A model generated the notes under the pieces. The model was not told the origin of the DNA and did no database searches. It worked only from the letters and a program-made list of their open reading frames with translations. From positions 1 through 53,528 of the forward strand of contig CAMCVK010000017.1 of the NCBI GenBank assembly GCA_945881865.1: DNA of 53,528 bases. The letters run 5' to 3'. The translations under genes and the position numbers were made by a program. This DNA comes from Fimbriimonas ginsengisoli Gsoil 348. Its GTDB lineage: Bacteria > Armatimonadota > Fimbriimonadia > Fimbriimonadales > Fimbriimonadaceae. Below are positions 47,968 to 53,528 of this stretch, piece after piece. How positions within the stretch are numbered: position 1 is the stretch's first letter; each line of letters starts with the position of its first letter.

Positions 47968-49044
47968 TTAGAACGTAACGTCGACTTTCTCTTCGTTGCC
48001 CGTCACGCTGGACTTGTAGATGGCATCGAAGATTGCGTTGAGGATGAGTCCGTTCTCGCCCGGAACCGGGGTCGGCTCGCCGTTGATGATCGCGTTCACG
48101 AACGCTTTCACTTCTTCGACGTGGGCCGATTCGACGTGCGGAATGTTTGCCGGCGAGATGTCCATTAGCTGGCGATTCGTCTCGGTGAAGATGGTGATGG
48201 CATCCTTGCCTTCGTCGCCCGGTCGAATCTTCGCACCGGCCTTGGTTCCGTAAAGCTGGGTCTCCCAGACGTCCGGTCCGTTAGCCATGAACGTGCTTTC
48301 CAGTGAGATGACCGCGCCGTTGTCGAACTTGATGAGCGCGACGGCGAAGTCTTCGACGGTGAACTTCGTTCGGTCGTAGTCGCCCCACGAGTTCCAGAGG
48401 TCGGGGTTCTTGCCGAGGTCGTCCCAGGTCTTTCCGAACGCCGAAACCGGCTTGGGATAGCCCATCATGGCCAGCGTAAGGTCGAGAATGTGGACGCCAA
48501 TGTCGATGAGCGGTCCGCCGCCCTGGAGTTCCTTGTTGATGAACACGCCCCAGCCCGGAACGCCGCGTCGGCGAATGGCCTGCGCACGCGCGTAGTAAAT
48601 GTCGCCCATGCTACCGGCGTCGATGTACTGCTTCAGCCAAACCGGCGCACCGGCGAAGCGGCTCTGCAGGCCAACCTGGAGAATCTTGCCTGCGTCGCGC
48701 GCGGCGGCGCACATCTCGCGGCACTCGTCGGCGTTCATGCCGAGCGGCTTCTCGCAGAGGACGTTTACACCGGCCTTGAGGGCGGCAATCGTCGGGTCTT
48801 TGTGAAATTTGTTGGGGGTGGCAACGGATACGCCGTCCAGCTCTTCTTTGGCGAGCATCTCGTTGTAGTCCGTGTAGACCGTGGGCACGTCGAACTTGTC
48901 GGCGGCAGCCTGGGCCGTCTTCTCGTTCACGTCGCAAACGGCGACGATCTCCGCCAGTTCCGGCACGGCGGCATAGCCACGCATGTGGCAACCCTGGGCA
49001 ATTCCGCCGCTACCGATGATTCCAATTCTCAGTTTTTTAGACAT
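47968..49044 (-). CDS. Gfo/Idh/MocA-family NAD(P)-dependent oxidoreductase
   Basis: The 358-residue protein has an N-terminal Rossmann fold (KLRIGIIGSGGIAQGCH, GSGGIA at 11-16), ATPNKFHKDPTIAALKAG, the family motif CEKPLG (Glu98-Lys99-Pro100) and a C-terminal half with GVFINKELQGGGPLIDIGVHILDL (broken into two motifs here), typical of sugar or inositol dehydrogenases. The exact substrate is unknown. It fits the carbohydrate theme of the window. No clear promoter was found in the 160 bases upstream, and the adjacent minus-strand frame ends 159 bases upstream. Confidence 0.92.
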   Translation of the reverse strand: MSKKLRIGIIGSGGIAQGCHMRGYAAVPELAEIVAVCDVNEKTAQAAADKFDVPTVYTDYNEMLAKEELDGVSVATPNKFHKDPTIAALKAGVNVLCEKPLGMNADECREMCAAARDAGKILQVGLQSRFAGAPVWLKQYIDAGSMGDIYYARAQAIRRRGVPGWGVFINKELQGGGPLIDIGVHILDLTLAMMGYPKPVSAFGKTWDDLGKNPDLWNSWGDYDRTKFTVEDFAVALIKFDNGAVISLESTFMANGPDVWETQLYGTKAGAKIRPGDEGKDAITIFTETNRQLMDISPANIPHVESAHVEEVKAFVNAIINGEPTPVPGENGLILNAIFDAIYKSSVTGNEEKVDVTF

Positions 49045-49149
49045 GGTTGAGCCAAAGCCGATTACGTCGGCGTTCCGAATATGTTACTCGCGAAGGCGTC
49101 GGGTCGTTGGGGTTCCGGTAGGGATCAGGAAGCGACCAAATTTCGCTGG

Positions 49150-49192
49150 CTCTCCCTCTCCAACCTCTCCCTCTCGTAGACGAAAGGGAGAG
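49150..49192. repeat. CT-rich repeat with a 13-bp imperfect hairpin
   Basis: CTCTCCCTCTCGT (49165-49177) pairs with ACGAAAGGGAGAG (49180-49192) with one mismatch. A partial copy CTCTCCCTCTCC lies at 49150-49161. It follows the stop of the broken secreted-protein frame and may be its terminator remnant or a dispersed genomic repeat. Confidence 0.55.
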
Positions 49193-49203
49193 GCTCTTAA
49201 GGA

Positions 49204-49938
49204 CTAGTTGACGTTAAACGTTGCCGTGTGGGCGGCGTTGACGTCGTGCGTCGCGTTGGTTCGGGCGGTAACCGTCGCCGAGCCAGCCGTTGCCGTGCTC
49301 TTCACTTTGACCGTGAAGGTGGCCGACGAATCACCCGCCGGAACCGTAACCGTGCGCGGTGCGTCCTGCAGGTTCGAACTCACTGAGATGGCAAACGTGT
49401 AGCCGCCGGTCGGGGCCGGAGTGTTGAGATGAGCTTTCACCGTAACCGTGTCCCCGGCAGCGGCCGATGACGGTGTAGAAATGCCAACGAAGTACTGGGG
49501 CTCATTCCACAGGACCACGGCTTGCAGCCCAGTCGAGGTCTTACCAACCGTCCAGAACCGGTTATTGGCCGCGGGGACCACGATCGAAGTCGACAGCGTG
49601 AACGGCTGATTCAGCCCCGCCGAGTAGAGCGTCTCACCTTCCGCGTTGAACGAACTGTACATCCCTTGAACGCCGCCCACGGTAGGACCGCCGGCCAGGT
49701 AGGCGCGACCACGCGAAGAGGTGAGGCTCGCTCCCGTGTAGTAGGCAACCGGGTTACGATCGGTTATGAGCCACCAGGAGTAGAAGCCGAGATAATTGTT
49801 CCAGGGGTATCGAATCAAGAACTCCGGCTCGTTGCCTTCGATCTTTCCGTAGACCAGCCAATCGCTTCCGACCCGAGTCGCCGCGTAGTGCACAGCAGAA
49901 TAAATATCAATATTAAGCCTTTTACTTAAAAGTTTCAC
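49204..49938 (-). CDS. 3' segment of the broken secreted-protein frame
   Basis: A gene caller would report this as a 244-residue protein starting at GTG 49938 (MKLLSKRLNIDIYSAVHYAA). The first dozen residues come from AT-rich DNA. Then YAATRVGSDWLVYGKI, SWWLITDRNPVAYYTGASL and AANNRFWTVGKTSTGLQAVV resemble the propeller-like strands of the 5' segment. The last 90 residues (AAGDTVTVKAHLNTPAPTGG to the end) are an Ig-like/CARDB-type beta domain. It has no signal peptide of its own, so it is more likely a fragment than an independent gene. Confidence 0.5.
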   Translation of the reverse strand: MKLLSKRLNIDIYSAVHYAATRVGSDWLVYGKIEGNEPEFLIRYPWNNYLGFYSWWLITDRNPVAYYTGASLTSSRGRAYLAGGPTVGGVQGMYSSFNAEGETLYSAGLNQPFTLSTSIVVPAANNRFWTVGKTSTGLQAVVLWNEPQYFVGISTPSSAAAGDTVTVKAHLNTPAPTGGYTFAISVSSNLQDAPRTVTVPAGDSSATFTVKVKSTATAGSATVTARTNATHDVNAAHTATFNVN

Positions 49939-50160
49939 TTAGGCAATAGAGCCGCCGCCGCCCAGGTGCCGACTCAGAACCACCCCCTGGTCCGCTGACG
50001 TAGCAAAGCCTTCCGGCTGCTGGCCGTGACTCCCAAAGCTAGCGCCAAATCCAGGGGTGAAATATGCGCTCGTGAGGTTCACTGCGCCAGCGGTAAAGGA
50101 ACAGTTGAGAGCTAGGAAATCGGTGAAGATCTGACCGAACAGCGGGGCCGCGTTTTCCCG

Positions 50161-50922
50161 TCACAAAACAAGCCGCATTCTGGGTCGGCCCGCTGCATCC
50201 AAACTCGGGCTGACAGATTGCAAACCCACGACCGCGTAGTTTTCGTATTGCAGGCTGTCCTGGTACGCCATGCGGCCTCCCCGTGCGTCGACCGTAATCG
50301 CCGAACCGGAGACGACACCTTGGATAGAGAGAACAAACGCGCTGGAGCCTCCAGTTGCTGGATTCACGGCCGTGCACGCTAGCCCGACTTCGGCCAGAAG
50401 CACCGGTCCGTTTTGCATTTGGGCGTTTGTGACGTTGTACTTTGTCCCGGTCGAGTCGAACAGGTATCCAACGAGCGACAGGTAACCCACCGTGGCACCA
50501 GCGTCGCTGATCTTTCGCACAAGGAGGTCGTCCGTCGTGCCGCTAATCACCGGGTTGCTAGCGCGGGGGGACAGAACGTAGGTGTTACCGACGCCATCCA
50601 GCTGGATTTGGAACTCGCCGGCGGCTTGGCCGGCGGGGGCCACCGAAACCGGCGTGGTGATGCTGCTGGACCATCTGCGCACCCCGGCGGCGCTGAACTT
50701 CGTGATGACGATCTGCTGGCCGCCAGCGGTGACGTCGGCAAGTGCTGCGGTCACCAAGTTGCCGCTGGCGTCCGCCTTAGCGTCGAGAACCACCGGGCTC
50801 GTTCGCCCGGCGGGCATGAAGAAGTTGGTGGCCAGGCAAACCGGCCCGGCGAGAGAAACGGATGTAGCGAGCATCGCCATCGCCGTCGTTACTGCGATGG
50901 AAAGTCTTTTTGGAAAAACCAC
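50161..50922 (-). CDS. 5' segment of the broken secreted-protein frame
   Basis: 253 residues from the GTG at 50922: signal peptide (SIAVTTAMAMLATSVSLAG), then beta-rich repeats of the propeller or SBBP type (VVLDAKADASGNLVTAALAD, IQLDGVGNTYVLSPRAS, DDLLVRKISDAGATVGY). The frame ends at TGA 50161 in a strand (RMRLVL) and continues in frame beyond it. If expressed, the product would be a truncated secreted protein. Confidence 0.55.
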   Translation of the reverse strand: MVFPKRLSIAVTTAMAMLATSVSLAGPVCLATNFFMPAGRTSPVVLDAKADASGNLVTAALADVTAGGQQIVITKFSAAGVRRWSSSITTPVSVAPAGQAAGEFQIQLDGVGNTYVLSPRASNPVISGTTDDLLVRKISDAGATVGYLSLVGYLFDSTGTKYNVTNAQMQNGPVLLAEVGLACTAVNPATGGSSAFVLSIQGVVSGSAITVDARGGRMAYQDSLQYENYAVVGLQSVSPSLDAAGRPRMRLVL

Positions 50923-50973
50923 CGATCAAGGCAGCAGAGATAGGATCGAGGAAAAATCCAGGTCCGTTCCAGA

Positions 50974-51002
50974 AACATAATACATAACCATCGCCCTGTC
51001 AC
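50974..51002 (-). promoter_or_regulatory. Possible promoter upstream of the broken secreted-protein gene
   Basis: Minus strand GTGACA (50997-51002), 17-base spacer, TATGTT (50974-50979). It matches 5 of 6 and 4 of 6 of the consensus. It lies about 50 bases upstream of the GTG at 50922. The rest of 50923-51062 shows nothing recognisable. Confidence 0.45.
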
Positions 51003-51062
51003 GTACTACAGCCGGCGAACCCGCTCAACTCTTTCCTCGAACACCTATGTTGGCGCGAATCC

Positions 51063-51806
51063 CTACGATTCGGCGGGAGCCGTCGGCTTCCGCTTGATAT
51101 AAGCGATCGTCGTTCCAACTACCACGATCGACAACAAACCGCCCCAGAAGATCGGCTCCGTCAAGTGTGGAACCGGGAACGGAAGGTGCGTTCCGGACGC
51201 CTTCTCATAACGCTCGGCGGAGTGTAGCGCGAGCTTGATGCCGACCCATCCCACAAGGACGTACGCCATGTGGTCCAGGGCGGGAAACCTATCGAGCAGC
51301 TTCACGAAGACGCCCGCCGCAAAGCGAAGCAAGATAATGCCGAGGATGGCGCCCGTGTAGACGACCCAAAGCTTGTCCATCATCATGCCCGCGCCGGGCC
51401 GAGTGATGAAGCCGATTCCGGCCAAGACGGAGTCCAGCGCGAAGGCGATATCGGTCAGCTCGACCGCAATCACCGTCTGCCAGAAGCCGCCCCCGGTCTT
51501 CACGTCTTTCTCTGCGCTCATGCCCATCGACTTGAAGTGCTTCAGCGGAAGATAGATGAGGTAGGCCGCGCCGATTGCCTGAAGCCACCACTGCTGCAGT
51601 ACGACGCTGGCGAACATGATGGCGATGAATCGGAAGACGAATGCTCCGCCCAAGCCATAGAGGAGGGCCCGCTTTTGCTCGTCCTCCTTGAGGTGACGTA
51701 CCATCAAAGCGAGAACGAGCGCGTTATCGGCCGAAAGCAAACCTTCGAGCAGAATGAGCGAACCCACACTTCCCAGGTCCGGAAGATCAAAAGTCTGCCC
51801 AAACAT
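51063..51806 (-). CDS. TerC-family integral membrane protein
   Basis: The 247-residue protein has about seven transmembrane helices and the TerC signatures: LLEGLLSADNALVLALMVRH, FRFIAIMFASVVL, VIAVELTDIAFALDSVLAGIGF with conserved acidic residues within helices, and RFPALDHMAYVLVGWVGIKL. TerC/Alx/YceF-type proteins export manganese or metal ions during protein maturation. It diverges from the FmdB-type gene across only 33 bases. No yybP-ykoY-like riboswitch fits in this short space. Confidence 0.92.
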   Translation of the reverse strand: MFGQTFDLPDLGSVGSLILLEGLLSADNALVLALMVRHLKEDEQKRALLYGLGGAFVFRFIAIMFASVVLQQWWLQAIGAAYLIYLPLKHFKSMGMSAEKDVKTGGGFWQTVIAVELTDIAFALDSVLAGIGFITRPGAGMMMDKLWVVYTGAILGIILLRFAAGVFVKLLDRFPALDHMAYVLVGWVGIKLALHSAERYEKASGTHLPFPVPHLTEPIFWGGLLSIVVVGTTIAYIKRKPTAPAES

Positions 51807-51839
51807 GTCTAGGCATTCATTCTGTCACACTGAGTCGCC

Positions 51840-52127
51840 GTGCCGACCTACGTATATGAGTGCCAGACCTGCGAAAAGACCTTCGAAGTTGAGCAACGCA
51901 TCACCGAAGACCGACTGAACACCTGCCAGTGCGGCAAGGCCCAACCGGTCAAACGGCTGATCCAGCCGACGGCGATCATGTTTAAGGGGTCGGGGTTCTA
52001 TGTGAACGATTCCGTTGCGAAGCCAGCTCCGGCAGCCGAGGCAGCGCCGGCTGAAACCGCGGCTCCGACTCCAGAGGCACCTGCCGCCCCGGCGGCACCC
52101 GCTCCGACCGCCGAAACCACTCCTTAA
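51840..52127 (+). CDS. FmdB-type zinc ribbon protein with Ala/Pro-rich tail
   Basis: The 95-residue protein starts PTYVYECQTCEKTFEVEQ and has a CxxC (Cys8, Cys11) and a CxC (CQCG, about residues 29-31), the FmdB/CxxC zinc-ribbon regulatory family. VKRLIQPTAIMFKGSGFYVND is the family end. The last 35 residues are almost only Ala, Pro, Glu and Thr. It starts with GTG. Function in the family is poorly known; a small transcription or translation factor is proposed. Confidence 0.88.
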   Translation: MPTYVYECQTCEKTFEVEQRITEDRLNTCQCGKAQPVKRLIQPTAIMFKGSGFYVNDSVAKPAPAAEAAPAETAAPTPEAPAAPAAPAPTAETTP

Positions 52128-52131
52128 CCAG

Positions 52132-53208
52132 TTACTTGGTCTTCGCGAGGAAGGCGGCGATGTCGGCCAGTTTCTCCGGTACCACGATCTCGCCGGCTTT
52201 GATTCGGGCCGAAACGGCTTCGATTTTCGCCATATTGTCTGCGCCGATCACGTCCTTCGTGTTGGCGAAGTCGGTAAGCCCAACGCCGTTGGCCTTAAGG
52301 TCGTACCGCTTCGTTCCGCCGGAAAACTTGTCGCCCACCGTGTCTTCGATGGTCGAAAACACGGCCTCGTCCACGCGTTTCAGCATGCTCGTGAGGACCA
52401 TCCCTTTCTCGATGTCGTCCTGATTGCTATCCACGCCGATCGCGTACTTGGTGATCGGGCCGCTTCCGTTGGCTTCCTTCACTGCCGCAAACACGCCGAG
52501 CCCGGCGCGACCGGCCGCATGATAGACCACGTCTGCGCCGTCGCCGTAGAGCACCGCCGCAAGGGCCTTGCCCTTGCTAGTGTCGTCCCAGCTATCGGTG
52601 TACTTTGCCGGCAAAACCGTGATGCCGGGCTTGGCCAGCTTTGCGCCGGCCGTAAATCCGGCCTCGAACTTCTCGATGAGGTCGATCTTCTTTCCGCCAA
52701 CGAAGCCGACCTTGCCCGACTTGCTTACCAGCGCCGCCGCATAGCCCGCAAGGAACGAACCCTGCTCTTCCGAAAACAGTAGCGACCTAACGTTTGGCGC
52801 GTCCACGACCGTATCCACGATTGCGAACTTCACATCCGGAAACTTCTTCGCGGCGGCTTCGAGGGCGAGGCCCTGACCCATCCCCACGGCAAACACGAGC
52901 TTCGCGCCCTGCTCGGCTAGGCCGGTGATATTGCCCTCGTAGTCGCTGTCCTTCTTAGAGTCGATCGTTCGGACGTCGAGGCTGAACTTCTCGCTGGCGC
53001 GCTGCACGCCAGCATAGGCGCTGTCGTTGAACGACTTGTCGCCGCGTCCCCCGCTATCGAATACCACGCCGACGATCGTCTTTTCGGTCGCCTTCGGGGC
53101 ACCCTCGGCAGCAGGTTTGGAAGCGGTATCACCGCAACCCACAAGCGCAAATGCCAGCGCAGCCGCAAGCCCAAATGGACGGAAAGAGAATCTAGAAGTG
53201 TCAAGCAT
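52132..53208 (-). CDS. BMP-family (PnrA/Med-like) substrate-binding lipoprotein
   Basis: The 358-residue lipoprotein has a lipobox ALVGC (Cys25), then KTIVGVVFDSGGRGDKSFND, GLAEQGAKLVFAVGMGQG, KFAIVDTVVDAPNVRSLLFSEEQGSFLAGYAAAL, GKVGFVGGKKIDLIEKFEAGF, VVYHAAGRAGLGVF and IGVDSNQDDIEKGMVLTSML. These are the hallmarks of the BMP family that bind nucleosides for ABC uptake. No ABC permease or ATPase gene is next to it in the window. It is convergent with the FmdB-type gene with 4 bases between. Confidence 0.93.
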   Translation of the reverse strand: MLDTSRFSFRPFGLAAALAFALVGCGDTASKPAAEGAPKATEKTIVGVVFDSGGRGDKSFNDSAYAGVQRASEKFSLDVRTIDSKKDSDYEGNITGLAEQGAKLVFAVGMGQGLALEAAAKKFPDVKFAIVDTVVDAPNVRSLLFSEEQGSFLAGYAAALVSKSGKVGFVGGKKIDLIEKFEAGFTAGAKLAKPGITVLPAKYTDSWDDTSKGKALAAVLYGDGADVVYHAAGRAGLGVFAAVKEANGSGPITKYAIGVDSNQDDIEKGMVLTSMLKRVDEAVFSTIEDTVGDKFSGGTKRYDLKANGVGLTDFANTKDVIGADNMAKIEAVSARIKAGEIVVPEKLADIAAFLAKTK

Positions 53209-53220
53209 GGTGGTCTCGTT

Positions 53221-53249
53221 TTGCCGCGCCCACGCCCGGCAGGTACAAT
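53221..53249 (+). promoter_or_regulatory. Promoter of the last gene
   Basis: Plus strand TTGCCG (53221-53226), exactly 17 bases, TACAAT (53244-53249). Transcription would start near 53256, next to an ATG at 53258. Confidence 0.75.
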
Positions 53250-53259
53250 GTTAGATTAT

Positions 53260-53279
53260 GACGCAGGCTTGCCCGCGTC
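53260..53279. repeat. Imperfect 9-bp inverted repeat between divergent promoters
   Basis: GACGCAGGC and GCCCGCGTC around a TT centre form a palindrome with one mismatch. It lies between the BMP lipoprotein gene and the last gene, right after the plus-strand start point, so it may be an operator. Confidence 0.5.
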
Positions 53280-53298
53280 ACTCCCGGAGATTCTCTGC

Positions 53299-53528
53299 TT
53301 GATCACCTGCCAACTTACTAAGCTCGAAACTGCCCTGGACCAGATTAAGAAGTCCTACCCAAAGCTGGTTCCTTCGGACGCCGCCCTTTTGGCCACCGCC
53401 CTTAGCCTGACCGGTCGTCACGCCCTGGCAAATTACGAAGGCGGGCAATACGTTTGGCCCGAGGACAATGAGAAGCTTGCCGCCGCGATGGTCCCCCAGC
53501 TTCGCCTCATTCAGGAAGCGATTGAGAA
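53299..53528 (+). CDS. Unknown protein, N-terminal part (runs off the window)
   Basis: The frame from TTG at 53299 gives 76 residues without a stop to the window end: helical, no signal peptide (LETALDQIKKSYPKLVPSDA, LLATALSLTGRHALANYEGG, QYVWPEDNEKLAAAMVPQL). No family is recognised. GGAG lies 9 bases before the TTG. A 14-codon ATG frame (53258-53302) ends by overlapping the TTG (TTGA), so a short upstream frame could be coupled to it. Confidence 0.65.
   Translation, partial: MITCQLTKLETALDQIKKSYPKLVPSDAALLATALSLTGRHALANYEGGQYVWPEDNEKLAAAMVPQLRLIQEAIE

Larger units (their letters stand above)
49204..50922 (-). pseudogene. Secreted beta-propeller-like protein interrupted by two in-frame stops
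   Basis: One minus-strand frame runs for 573 codons from 50922 to 49204 with only two interruptions: TGA at 50161-50163 and TAA at 49939-49941. The piece between them encodes 73 sensible residues (FGQIFTDFLALNCSFTAG..., ...GVVLSRHLGGGGSIA). The first part has a signal peptide; the last part ends in an Ig-like beta domain. All three pieces keep the same frame and amino-acid style, so this is best read as one gene broken by nonsense changes. Readthrough cannot be excluded. An AT-rich patch of about 45 bases (49895-49940) at the second stop contrasts with its surroundings. Confidence 0.65.

Noticed and set aside
50161-50163. TGA as a selenocysteine codon
   Set aside because: No hairpin of the bacterial SECIS type is obvious right after the TGA, the local sequence has no redox motif, and the frame has a second stop (TAA) further on.
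51807-51839. A manganese (yybP-ykoY) riboswitch for terC
   Set aside because: Only 33 bases separate terC from the divergent zinc-ribbon gene, far too short for that riboswitch.

Overview
The window is a stretch of bacterial chromosome of moderately high GC with very tight gene packing. It most resembles Armatimonadota, class Fimbriimonadia. That placement is inference. It rests on a type IV pilin-like secretion protein with the N-terminus [20 protein letters not shown] followed by FPVFAQAK and a C-terminal H-X9-DG motif, on a Pup-ligase homologue (PafA) outside Actinobacteria, and on many secreted glycosidases beside ordinary housekeeping genes. There is no phage, insertion sequence, CRISPR array or plasmid backbone.

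Layout. 1-1257: 5' end of rpsL with a long leader, then a secreted fasciclin protein. 1269-5494: LacI-type regulator, a secreted redoxin, and a fused SecDF. 5547-8938: pafA (which leads into secDF) diverging from accD-accA. 8935-13583: a two-module GH10 xylanase, aspS and an ArsR-like regulator. 13580-19021: the large subunit of carbamoyl phosphate synthetase, split into two genes that flank a 5'-nucleotidase and a YdeI-like gene. 19090-25096: unknown protein, GH28-like protein, unknown protein, a trypsin-nuclease fusion and an SGNH esterase. 25189-28202: H-X9-DG pilin-like protein, a catalytically dead RAYT-like protein directly behind a PII signalling gene, and a PhoR-like kinase. 28203-32523: GHL10 glycosidase, LmeA-like protein, tRNA-Leu, an ABC-like ATPase, tRNA-Gly, an IMPase and a PRXL2 redoxin. 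32532-36320: sigma factor, dnaG and a Gly-rich secreted protein. 36482-41229: trxA, murJ, thiolase, glgA. 41183-47885: a long minus-strand run bfn(DUF151)-ligA-ogg-lipoprotein-3D/G5-ksgA-queG. 47968-53528: Gfo/Idh oxidoreductase, a secreted beta-protein gene broken by two in-frame stops, terC, an FmdB-type zinc ribbon, a BMP lipoprotein and the start of an unknown gene.

How the genes work together. Core functions are translation (rpsL, aspS, ksgA, queG, two tRNAs), replication and repair (dnaG, ligA, OGG-like), transcription (primary-type sigma), secretion (secDF), malonyl-CoA supply (accDA), pyrimidine/arginine precursor supply (split carB) and glycogen (glgA). Around them lies a plant-polysaccharide theme: LacI regulator, GH10, GH28-like, SGNH esterase, GHL10 and Gfo/Idh. 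Many neighbours overlap or nearly touch, including at least five convergent pairs with overlapping 3' ends. Several genes have a -10-like hexamer 6-8 bases before the start codon and no Shine-Dalgarno, which suggests leaderless mRNAs.

Most interesting observations: the self-contained protease-nuclease fusion (21529-23616), the attenuator-like leader of rpsL, the split carB, the PII-stop-RAYT arrangement in one frame, the cysteine cluster in the sigma factor next to a redoxin gene, and the doubly stopped secreted-protein frame.
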